DNA of 6,296 nt from positions 1-6,296 of the forward strand of contig JAUYES010000306.1 in assembly GCA_030691225.1 (NCBI GenBank), given 5' to 3'. Source of the stretch: Holophaga sp. (lineage in GTDB: Bacteria > Acidobacteriota > Holophagae > Holophagales > Holophagaceae). Shown piece after piece: positions 1-5,870 of the stretch. Within the stretch, counting starts at the first letter, position 1, and each line of letters begins with the position of its first letter. The notes under the pieces are model-generated. The model did not search any database. It was given only the letters and a program-made list of their open reading frames with translations, and had not been told where the DNA came from. Made by a program: the position numbers and the translations under genes.

Positions 1-2721
1 CGCATGGCGTTCCACCACCTCACTCACAAGGGAGGTCATGGAGGTTAGCTCGAGGGTGGCGCTCACTTTGCCCGATTCTAGTGCCGCGACATCCAGGAAC
101 CGGCTTATCAATTGGCTCATGCCGGTGCCTTCCTTCACGATTTTCAGAGCTCTCCGACGGATTTCCTCCGGGTCATCTTCTTCGTAGATCATTTCCGCCG
201 TCATCAGGATGCCCTGAAGCGGATTTCGGAGATCGTGGGCGACGATGCCGAGGAACTGGTTCTTTTGTTCATCCAGGGCGCGGAGTTCGACATTGGCCGT
301 GGCGAGTTCGTGGGCTTGGCGCTGGAGTTCAAGGGTGGAGTCATTCACCCGAAGTTCCAGTTCGCGATTGCGCTCACGCAAAATCCGAGTGCGCATCTGG
401 TAGCTCAGGCGTATCAACCAAAAAACACCTGCGAAATAGCCTCCGAGTGCCCACCACCGGAGGTACCAGGGCGATTGAATTCGGAAGGCAAAGCGCCCCT
501 CGGCGGAAACCCTACCGTATAGATCCTTGCTCCGAACCCTGAAGGTATAGGTTCCTTGCGGCAGATTGGTGTAATCCTTCTGAGTCTCGGGGCCCCAGGA
601 AGACCAGGCTTTGTCGAGGCCTTCCAGGAACACCTGATAGCGATTGGCCCCCGCGACCTCGAAGGAGGGCGAGGCAAATTCGAAGCGCAGAGCGTTGTCT
701 GCGTGGCGAAGCTCGGACCCCTGGGATACTTCCGGGGCTGAATCCTGCCCTAGGCGACCCACCCGCCGCACCAGGGTGGCCGGAATCTCGGCGGCATTCT
801 GACGGAGGGTTGGGTCCCATCGGAGGAGACCGGCGGGGCCTCCAAACCAAAGTGCGCCATCGGGCTCGCAGAGCAGGCTAACGATATCCACACCCCTGAA
901 ACGAAGAAAAGGTGAGGGGTCCCATTTATAGGTGTTGCCCGATTGAGGCATGGCCCAGCCAACTTCTGAAACCCGACGAATCCTATCGGTGGTGGCCATC
1001 AGGATCCGGCCTTTGTTATCCACTTGAATGGCTTGAACCCAACGAGGGCCCTCGGCAAAAAGTCCTGAGAACCTCGGATCCACCTCAAAGCGAGCGCGCC
1101 CCGGGTGAAATTGGTAAAGGCCGTTGACGGTAAGTGCGACCACCTGGCCTTGGAGTTCGACCACCTGATTGTTCACCGAAGCGGGTAGGCCCTCGTTGAC
1201 ATCAAACCGCTGCACCTGAACCTTCTTGGAGGCCCCTCCGGTCCACCCCTCTGGGAATTGCACTCGAAAAATCCCTCGAGCGGAGCTGCCGAGCCAAAGA
1301 TCGCCCTGGGCATCCTCCGCCAGGGAATAGTAGTCATCCAATAAGCCTGGTATCAGCCCTTCGTCCAGCCAGCCCCGCGTGTCATCCCAGCGAAGGGAAG
1401 CCAGCCCGCCCTGGAGCCCCACGAACACTCGTGCGGGATCCTTGCGCGACCTCGTAAGGGTAATGGCGACGTTGCTTGAAGGGCGCACCACGCGCGCTAC
1501 ACCTTTGGGACCAAGCTCAAAGACGCCTTGGCCATTTCCCACTAACAAGTGGTCGTTCACCGAAAGGAAACAGAGGTTCTGGACTTGGACACCCTCGATG
1601 GCCTTGAAGATTGCCCGGTCCCGCTCTCTCGAAAGGGTAAACAGCCCTTGACCCGTGGCCACGCACAGCGTGCCGCGATGACGATGGATTGCCCAAACGT
1701 TTCCGTTGAGCCCGTGGCGCTCGTCTAGCTGAGAAAACGGAGAAGGCCATTCCACACGGGATAGGCCATGATCCAGGGCCAGCCAAAGGCCCGATTGGCG
1801 ATCCACGAAGAGGGCTTTTACATTTTCGGCCTGAAGCCCGGAGGCCCGATTGAGCCTGTGGCGGATTCGCCCTTGTGGGTTCAGGAAGACCACTCCGCCC
1901 CCTGTGGTTGCTAGGGCAAGGGTGCCATCCTGCAGGCGAAGCCCCGAATAGAGAGGGTTTTTCTTCAGGAAGCTATCGGCTTCGGTGGAAAAGCGGGTCA
2001 TGGCTCCTGCTTCCAGAAGAAAACAGCCTTGGTTCCGGCTACCGATGAAGACCCGTCCTGGACCCATCGAAAGCATGGCGAATACGCTTTCCTTGGCGAA
2101 GCGTTCCCCGCCCGGCACCAAATCCAGGCGATCTCCGCGCAATTCCATCAGCCCGAGCTCTCGTTGGCGCACGAAAATTCGATCATCCACCACGAAGGCG
2201 ATATGGAAGGTGGTTTCGGCCTGCCAACGTTGGAAGCGACTGCCGTCGAACAGCAACAGACACTCTCGCGTCTGAAAGAGCATGCCCCTGGGTGTGGGTG
2301 TGGTGACCCAGACATCCGAGAACTCGCGAGCACCGGCATCGAGCTTGGGAAGGAGCGATACGAAGCGCGTTTCGCCTTGCCCGTGCCCCTCCAGATAGCC
2401 CAGGTCGCCTACGGTGCCCACAAATATTCGACCGTCCTGGCCGAGTGCAAGGGAACGGACCGTTGTTTGCTTTGGCATGGGAATCAAGCGCCAGCGGGTG
2501 CCATCGAATTCCAGCACGCCGAGATTGTTCCCCGCATAGATAAGACCGCCAGGGCCCTGGGCCAGCGCCCAGTTCTGGGCTTCGGCGCCATAGTCTTTGG
2601 GTGACCAGTTCCGCAGGAGCGAATCACCCGTTTCCTCAGGCTGTCCCGCCCATGCGGTGCAGCCCAGCAGGAACAATCCCACCAGCCCACGTGCGAGCAA
2701 CGCCAGAAAGCCACCCACCAT
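1..2721 (-). CDS. Propeller-type sensor histidine kinase (Reg_prop / Y_Y_Y / HisKA), C-terminus cut by window edge
   Basis: An open frame of 907 codons runs from ATG at 2721 to the left edge without a stop; I checked every in-frame codon. An in-frame TGA at 2727-2725 lies just upstream, and GAGG sits 7 bases before the ATG, so the start is well supported. Residues 1-27 form a signal peptide (hydrophobic core about 12-20, possible AWA|GQ cleavage). Residues about 38-640 are beta-propeller repeats of the two-component-regulator type, with blades such as GLWLALDHGLSRVE (311-324), DLWLGSSARGIFRV (474-487) and ALWFGGPAGLLRWD (623-636). A Y_Y_Y domain (about 675-747) precedes one membrane helix (about 756-772), a coiled-coil linker (about 773-822) and a HisKA H-box, VAHDLRNPLQG, with phospho-acceptor His829. 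Such proteins sense a periplasmic ligand, often a polysaccharide in the Bacteroidota examples, and autophosphorylate in the cytoplasm. The ATPase domain and any receiver or output domain lie outside the window. The ligand cannot be told from this sequence. It is probably the last gene of the unit beginning at 4314. Confidence 0.93.
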   Translation of the reverse strand, partial: MVGGFLALLARGLVGLFLLGCTAWAGQPEETGDSLLRNWSPKDYGAEAQNWALAQGPGGLIYAGNNLGVLEFDGTRWRLIPMPKQTTVRSLALGQDGRIFVGTVGDLGYLEGHGQGETRFVSLLPKLDAGAREFSDVWVTTPTPRGMLFQTRECLLLFDGSRFQRWQAETTFHIAFVVDDRIFVRQRELGLMELRGDRLDLVPGGERFAKESVFAMLSMGPGRVFIGSRNQGCFLLEAGAMTRFSTEADSFLKKNPLYSGLRLQDGTLALATTGGGVVFLNPQGRIRHRLNRASGLQAENVKALFVDRQSGLWLALDHGLSRVEWPSPFSQLDERHGLNGNVWAIHRHRGTLCVATGQGLFTLSRERDRAIFKAIEGVQVQNLCFLSVNDHLLVGNGQGVFELGPKGVARVVRPSSNVAITLTRSRKDPARVFVGLQGGLASLRWDDTRGWLDEGLIPGLLDDYYSLAEDAQGDLWLGSSARGIFRVQFPEGWTGGASKKVQVQRFDVNEGLPASVNNQVVELQGQVVALTVNGLYQFHPGRARFEVDPRFSGLFAEGPRWVQAIQVDNKGRILMATTDRIRRVSEVGWAMPQSGNTYKWDPSPFLRFRGVDIVSLLCEPDGALWFGGPAGLLRWDPTLRQNAAEIPATLVRRVGRLGQDSAPEVSQGSELRHADNALRFEFASPSFEVAGANRYQVFLEGLDKAWSSWGPETQKDYTNLPQGTYTFRVRSKDLYGRVSAEGRFAFRIQSPWYLRWWALGGYFAGVFWLIRLSYQMRTRILRERNRELELRVNDSTLELQRQAHELATANVELRALDEQKNQFLGIVAHDLRNPLQGILMTAEMIYEEDDPEEIRRRALKIVKEGTGMSQLISRFLDVAALESGKVSATLELTSMTSLVSEVVERHA

Positions 2722-2794
2722 TAATCAGCCTCGTTGACGAACTGATCGGCAGGTGCCGAAGGTTCCTCAAGGAATGGAGATGACTTTAGGGCGT
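2722..2794. other. Intergenic gap before the sensor kinase; no terminator seen
   Basis: The 73 bases between the lipoprotein stop and the kinase start contain only weak inverted repeats: CGGC-AGGT-GCCG at 2747-2758 and TTCC-TCAA-GGAA at 2763-2774. Each has a 4-bp stem and neither is followed by a T run on the minus strand. I see no clear promoter here either. Transcription of the kinase from the upstream genes is therefore the simplest reading, but a separate weak promoter is not excluded. Confidence 0.5.
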
Positions 2795-3145
2795 CTATTC
2801 CGTATCCATCACAACCACCACTTTTTGGGGGCTCTTTTCTGAGGCTTCGCGAGTGTCGTGTTCCAGGCGCAGCACCAGGTAATACGGAGTTGTTTTGTAG
2901 CCTCGTTTTTTCAGGGAGAGGTTGACGTTGGCTCGGTTATGGGTATTCCAATAGATTCGCACCACCGGTTTGTCGGCACCGGTTTCTCCCCAATATTCGC
3001 CGTCGCAGTAGACGTGCACGCCGGGAGGATCGGTGAAGAGGTTGACCGTGCCGTAGTAAAGCTTTTTCGGGGCGGGGTTTGCCCTGGGGGCGGCACAACC
3101 GCAGAGCAAAACCGCAAGAGTGACTGCAGGGATGAAGGGCCTCAT
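2795..3145 (-). CDS. Small lipoprotein with PEGA-like segment
   Basis: This 116-aa protein starts at ATG 3145, with a perfect AGGAGG 7 bases upstream. The open frame continues further upstream to 3457, but that part overlaps the preceding gene and has no matching ribosome site, so I reject it. Residues 1-16 are a lipoprotein signal, and L-C-G-C makes Cys17 the likely lipidated residue; a cysteine at the second lipobox position is unusual. The mature part contains GTVNLFTDPPGVHVYCDGEY followed by WGET, close to the PEGA-domain pattern (PPGA.V.vDG...G.TP), a small beta fold found in many surface and envelope proteins. It continues with a basic turn (KKRGYKTTPYY) and ends in a strand-like KVVVVMDTE. 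The SD overlaps the stop codon of the gene before it, and the start is 11 bases after that stop, so the two are co-transcribed. No enzymatic function is suggested; a structural or binding role at the outer membrane or cell surface is inference. Confidence 0.85.
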   Translation of the reverse strand: MRPFIPAVTLAVLLCGCAAPRANPAPKKLYYGTVNLFTDPPGVHVYCDGEYWGETGADKPVVRIYWNTHNRANVNLSLKKRGYKTTPYYLVLRLEHDTREASEKSPQKVVVVMDTE

Positions 3146-3160
3146 ATCATTTCCTCCTAG
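3146..3160 (-). promoter_or_regulatory. Shine-Dalgarno site overlapping the upstream stop codon
   Basis: On the minus strand the sequence reads cTAGGAGGaaatgatATG. The TAG stop of the coiled-coil gene (3159-3157) is also the first three bases of a strong TAGGAGG ribosome site for the lipoprotein at 3145. Ribosomes ending the first gene would therefore stop on the initiation site of the second, which favours coupled translation. It also settles the lipoprotein start. Confidence 0.8.
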
Positions 3161-4314
3161 TTGATGGGTTCTCCGGCGGCTCGGATGCCCGATTCGTTGG
3201 CAAACCATTCGCCCATGAGATGGGCTTGTTGATAGTCCTTGGCGCGCTGTTCGTAGAGAAGCTGTTTCTGCTGATCGACACCGGCACTCTTCGCGGATTC
3301 CAGCTTGCCTAGATCTCCTTTGAGCTCCGTCACCTTGTCGGTGATTTGCACGATGGTTCGTCCCATCTGGCCAACGATTTTTTGACGATCCTCCTCCTGG
3401 GAAAGAATCCGATCCACGTTCCACCAGGCATCGAAAAATTTCGCCCCCTGGTAGCAATAGTCAATGGTGAAGGTCAACAGACGGGCTCCTTTGGTGATTT
3501 GCCCGTAGCCAAGGCGCTTGAGCTTGACGAGACCGGCTTCCTTCAAGATATCGATGACGGCATCGGTAACCAATTGTTGAGCTAGAGCGAGATCCTGTTT
3601 AACGATCATGTCATCGGCCAGTTCTAGTGTGGTCACGGCGTCCATGGAGCGATCCGCGAAGCCCCGCAAGTTTTTGAAAATTTGCATCAACCCGTGTTGT
3701 TCGCGCATCCCCGTTACGAGTTCTGCGTGTTGGCGCAGCAAAAGGTTAAGGGCTTGGCGCCCTTTGGCATCCAGCTTTGGGTTGCGACCGGCCTTCTCCA
3801 GAAGGGCCCTGGCTCGCTGCAACTTTTCATGGCTGGGGCCGAGGCGTTTGAAAATGGCTCCCGCATTCTTCGCGTTGGTTTCCATAGCAATTTCCACGGC
3901 ACCAGACGCCCCTATCAGCAATGACAGCGACGCTGCGAGGGCCCCGATCTGGGCAGCTTGGCTTTCTTCGGCGTAGTATTTGAGGTCCTTGCGCCAGTCC
4001 TGGTTTTGTTGAACCCGCTCCAGCGCGACTCGCCAGTGTTCGCGGTTGGTGGTGAGCTTGGTAATGCGCTTTTTCAAGACCTCGGTGCGCTGCTCGAGGG
4101 CTTTTTGCTCGGGGGTCTTGGGTGGATCCTGGGTAAAGCTGGGCCCCGAGGTTGGATTCCAAGTGGGCTCATTCCAGGTGGGAGCCGAACTTCGATTGCT
4201 GTGAGCAAGGCTGCGGGCCTTGTTATAGGCGTCGCTCAGGTCCCGCATATCACCCAAGGATTGGGCGAACAGGGAGGGCGCCAGCAAGAAGGGCAACAGA
4301 AGGAAAGGACGCAT
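3157..4314 (-). CDS. Exported helix-rich / coiled-coil protein of unknown function
   Basis: I do not recognise this 385-aa protein. The frame is open to an ATG at 4374, but a GAGG lies 7 bases before ATG 4314 and the signal peptide begins there (MRPFLLLPFLLAPSLFAQ, cut near residue 17 or 18); ATG 4320, two codons earlier, is the alternative. After a short linker rich in Pro, Trp and Asn (about 44-65, with PTWN twice) the protein is almost entirely helical. A charged coiled-coil-like stretch covers about 68-118, a hydrophobic Ala/Leu/Gly helix about 120-140 could lie in or against a membrane, and another coiled coil covers about 302-340. Only one cysteine is seen in the mature protein, in TIDYCYQG. 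No catalytic motif is visible. It is the first gene of a unit with the PEGA-like lipoprotein and the propeller kinase, which suggests an envelope role. Its first four residues, MRPF, match those of the downstream lipoprotein. Confidence 0.85.
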   Translation of the reverse strand: MRPFLLLPFLLAPSLFAQSLGDMRDLSDAYNKARSLAHSNRSSAPTWNEPTWNPTSGPSFTQDPPKTPEQKALEQRTEVLKKRITKLTTNREHWRVALERVQQNQDWRKDLKYYAEESQAAQIGALAASLSLLIGASGAVEIAMETNAKNAGAIFKRLGPSHEKLQRARALLEKAGRNPKLDAKGRQALNLLLRQHAELVTGMREQHGLMQIFKNLRGFADRSMDAVTTLELADDMIVKQDLALAQQLVTDAVIDILKEAGLVKLKRLGYGQITKGARLLTFTIDYCYQGAKFFDAWWNVDRILSQEEDRQKIVGQMGRTIVQITDKVTELKGDLGKLESAKSAGVDQQKQLLYEQRAKDYQQAHLMGEWFANESGIRAAGEPIN

Positions 4315-4447
4315 GGTCATGCCTCGAAGGAGGGAATTAAGACCTAAACGAACAACCCAAATTGGGATGGGCACTCCATCATAGATCCGTGTCCTTCTCG
4401 TTGGCCTGCCTGAATATGGGGTAGATGGCCGTTAGACTCATGGCTTC
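4315..4447 (-). promoter_or_regulatory. Leader/promoter region of the coiled-coil-lipoprotein-kinase unit
   Basis: This gap separates the Doc stop from the first gene of the next unit. On the minus strand it holds TATGAT (4383-4378), matching the sigma70 -10 box at 5 of 6 positions, but no good -35 box lies 16-18 bases upstream. A perfect inverted repeat, CCCAA-A-TTGGG, lies at 4356-4366, just downstream of the transcription start that this -10 would give. The repeat is placed where an operator could lie. No terminator with a T run is visible after the Doc gene. Confidence 0.3.
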
Positions 4448-4834
4448 CTATAGCTGTCGGCGGATGAAATTGGCGATGTCTTGACGCGTGGTTCGATGAT
4501 CTGCCGTGTCCACCATCAGTTCAATGAGCTTGGATTGGAAGACATCATCATCCGGCAAAAGTCTGCCATTCACGGATAGCATCACGATGCCAGCTACCGT
4601 CCCGATTCTCTTATTACCGTCCAAAAACGGATGATCACAGGACAGGTGCCACATCAGCGCAGCGGCACAGTCCACCAGATCGCCATTTTCGTAAAAGAGG
4701 ACATTGTGGGGCGCATGGCAAGCGGACTCCAATACCGCCGAATCTCGAAGTCCCGACATACCCCCGAAAATCCCGATCTGCCGACGATGGAGTTCAAGGA
4801 CATCCTCCATACCCAGGATGATGAACGCACTCAT
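4448..4834 (-). CDS. doc: Doc (death-on-curing) toxin, Fic-fold family
   Basis: This 128-aa protein is close to the usual Doc length (P1 Doc is 126 aa). The N-terminal block, EDVLELHRRQI followed by GGMSGLRDSAVLESA (residues 10-38), is typical of the family. The active-site motif HPFLDGNKR lies at residues 68-76. Lys75 occupies the place of the second Gly in AMP-transferring Fic proteins (HPFxxGNGR), so it belongs to the Doc branch. P1 Doc is a kinase that phosphorylates EF-Tu and stops translation; His68, Asp72, Lys75 and Arg76 correspond to its key motif positions. The gene appears intact, so the toxin is probably active. The start at 4834 overlaps the antitoxin stop as ATGA, the usual arrangement for coupled translation in toxin-antitoxin pairs; Met9 is a possible alternative but lacks this support. 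The target has not been shown for this protein; EF-Tu is inferred from the family. Confidence 0.93.
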   Translation of the reverse strand: MSAFIILGMEDVLELHRRQIGIFGGMSGLRDSAVLESACHAPHNVLFYENGDLVDCAAALMWHLSCDHPFLDGNKRIGTVAGIVMLSVNGRLLPDDDVFQSKLIELMVDTADHRTTRQDIANFIRRQL

Positions 4835-5061
4835 TCAGCCAGCGCCTTGAAAGTCTTTGCATACCGAGACTCGGCAAGCGCGGCATGGGCTCCCAGTTCG
4901 TCTGGCGTAATCCGTCGCGTGATCTGGGGCACGATGGTCAGGGAATGACCGTCCGTGCTGATCTCCAGCGGCGTCTCAGGGGTAATGTGAAGCAGTTCCA
5001 AAAGGCTCTTTTCCAATACCAGGGCATATGAATTACCGTGCTTGCTGAGTGTCTTACGCAT
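4831..5061 (-). CDS. AbrB/MazE/SpoVT-type antitoxin partnering Doc
   Basis: This 76-aa protein starts at ATG 5061, with AGAGGTG ending a few bases upstream. A longer reading from ATG 5154 adds 31 residues that do not resemble the family and runs across the promoter region, so I reject it. Residues 1-45 form a swapped-hairpin AbrB-type DNA-binding domain: RKTLSKHGNSYALVLEKSLL, then a hydrophobic ELLHITPETPLEIS strand and LTIVPQ. The charged, Ala-rich tail (about 46-76) begins RRITPDELG and ends KALAE; by analogy with other antitoxins it should be disordered when free and block the toxin. It overlaps the toxin start by four bases. The family usually represses its own operon by binding the promoter, and the complex with the toxin often binds more tightly; this is inferred here. 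Canonical Doc is paired with Phd, so this pair has a different antitoxin fold. Confidence 0.88.
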   Translation of the reverse strand: MRKTLSKHGNSYALVLEKSLLELLHITPETPLEISTDGHSLTIVPQITRRITPDELGAHAALAESRYAKTFKALAE

Positions 5062-5071
5062 GACGCACCTC

Positions 5072-5102
5072 TGTATAACCAATGTAGAACTTGTGGTGTC
5101 AA
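5072..5102 (-). promoter_or_regulatory. Candidate promoter of the antitoxin-toxin operon
   Basis: On the minus strand a perfect TTGACA (5102-5097) is followed after 19 bases by TATACA (5077-5072), 4 of 6 matches to the -10 consensus. The spacer is longer than the optimum of 17. Transcription would begin near 5065, only about 4 bases before the ATG at 5061, so the AGAGGTG sequence would not be in the mRNA. Either the message is leaderless or the true promoter lies further upstream. Confidence 0.35.
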
Positions 5103-5155
5103 TTGCAAGCCTCGCCTGAAGCTCAACGCGGGGTGATTCGCATGTACGTGTCACG

Positions 5156-5225
5156 GCTTTTCACTAGATAAGACCAACAGAACTCTTTTGAAAGCAAACT
5201 TTGATGAGATTTTTCGGCATTAACA
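5156..5225. other. AT-rich divergent intergenic segment
   Basis: The region between the antitoxin (starting at 5061, minus) and the exported protein (starting at 5333, plus) is gene-free. Its middle, about 5156-5225, is clearly richer in A and T than the flanking genes, as expected of a promoter or regulator-binding region. I could not find a convincing -35/-10 pair for the plus-strand gene. Short inverted repeats occur (CGTG-T-CACG at 5147-5155; AAAG-CAAA-CTTT at 5191-5202), but each is too short to assign. No small open frame with a ribosome site was found. Confidence 0.4.
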
Positions 5226-5332
5226 CGCATGCCTACACCAGGGCATCGGGATGAGGGCGTATCCTTTCTCCACCCACGCGCCGGATTGAAGTACCTCAAC
5301 CGTTCGGCCTTTCACTGGATGGAGGCATCGAA

Positions 5333-5797
5333 ATGGCAAGCCATACGCTTCGACAGATGTTACTGGTGATACCGATCGCCTTTTGCGCCGCGTCCACGCT
5401 CGTGGCGGGGTTGCAGGCGGAGAGCAAGAGCCGCTTGCAGACTGTCGTGAAGGTCAAAGTGCTGGCGGCGGAGCGAGGCGATGCGCCCGAAGAGGAATGG
5501 ATTCGCCGAGAAATGCAGGCCATGCAGATTCCGAAGGGTGTGGGCTCAGGATCTCAGTGGATCACCTTGGGCAAAGAGCCCGTGACCATTCAAAGTTCCA
5601 GGTACTTTGGCCAAGTATTCCTGGCGGTGTTGGATCCTGGCGGCGAGAGTCCGCTTCGCTTAGAAATAACGGGTGCTCGGCCACTTACGATCGAAATTCC
5701 CCGTGCCCCTGGCACGAAGAAGATCGTGCCCTACACCACCGCCACCGTGCCCACTTCCATCGATTACTTCTTTGCCATCGAAGTGGAAGCGAAATAA
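5333..5797 (+). CDS. Small exported protein of unknown function
   Basis: This 154-aa protein starts at ATG 5333, with GGAGG at 5321-5325, 7 bases upstream. I do not recognise the family. Residues 1-29 are a signal peptide: Arg7 before a hydrophobic stretch, about 9-26, and a likely cut at LQA|E. The mature part starts KSRLQTVVKVKVLAAERGD, has a charged amphipathic helix (PEEEWIRREMQAM, about 52-64), then alternates strand-like segments (SQWITLGKEPVTIQSS, QVFLAVLDPG, LRLEITGARPLTIEIP) and ends in DYFFAIEVEAK, which suggests a small beta-sandwich. The mature protein has no cysteine and no catalytic motif is seen. It lies 73 bases before the malic enzyme on the same strand, but a separate promoter seems to precede that gene, so a functional link is doubtful. 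Periplasmic location is inferred from the signal peptide alone. Confidence 0.8.
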   Translation: MASHTLRQMLLVIPIAFCAASTLVAGLQAESKSRLQTVVKVKVLAAERGDAPEEEWIRREMQAMQIPKGVGSGSQWITLGKEPVTIQSSRYFGQVFLAVLDPGGESPLRLEITGARPLTIEIPRAPGTKKIVPYTTATVPTSIDYFFAIEVEAK

Positions 5798-5810
5798 CCA
5801 TGGACTGCGA

Positions 5811-5839
5811 TTGCCTGGACTTGGGGAGTAGCCTATAGG
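5811..5839 (+). promoter_or_regulatory. Candidate sigma70-type promoter of the malic enzyme gene
   Basis: TTGCCT (5811-5816) and TATAGG (5834-5839) are separated by exactly 17 bases, each matching its consensus at 4 of 6 positions. Transcription would start near 5846 and give a leader of about 25 bases that includes the GGAG site at 5859-5862. The -10 box lies inside the palindrome at 5830-5841. Confidence 0.45.
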
Positions 5840-5841
5840 CT
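5830..5841. repeat. Perfect 12-base palindrome AGCCTATAGGCT
   Basis: AGCCTA is followed directly by its reverse complement TAGGCT, with no spacer. It covers the candidate -10 box of the malic enzyme promoter, so it could be a repressor site. It is not followed by a T run on the plus strand, and a stem with no loop is a poor terminator. Confidence 0.6.
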
Positions 5842-5870
5842 CAATTCCTTCCCAATCTGGAGACAGGCCA

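Noticed and set aside
2029..2604. A 191-codon open frame on the plus strand
   Set aside because: It lies wholly antisense to the sensor kinase, whose frame is continuous and has clear domains. The product is not recognisable, and such shadow frames are expected opposite GC-rich codons.
2747..2774. Two small hairpins as a terminator between the lipoprotein and the kinase
   Set aside because: Stems are only 4 bp and no T run follows on the minus strand.
3146..3457. N-terminal extension of the lipoprotein reading frame
   Set aside because: It overlaps the end of the preceding gene, whereas the internal ATG at 3145 has a perfect ribosome site and begins a lipoprotein signal peptide.
3958..4347. 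Gly/Leu-rich open frame of 129 codons on the plus strand
   Set aside because: It is antisense to the first part of the coiled-coil protein; its hydrophobic look comes from the complement of the helical codons.
4315..4374. Twenty-residue extension of the coiled-coil protein from ATG 4374
   Set aside because: The signal peptide and a GAGG at the right distance both point to ATG 4314; the extension crosses the inverted repeat and the probable leader.
5191..5214. AAAG-CAAA-CTTT hairpin followed closely by five T residues, as a terminator or small RNA end
   Set aside because: The stem is four A/T-rich pairs and the T run is seven bases away, too weak for an intrinsic terminator, and no gene ends before it on the plus strand.
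5383..5838. Open frame of 151 codons on the plus strand
   Set aside because: It overlaps the 5333-5797 gene in another frame, has no suitable ribosome site and gives a low-complexity Arg/Gly-rich product.
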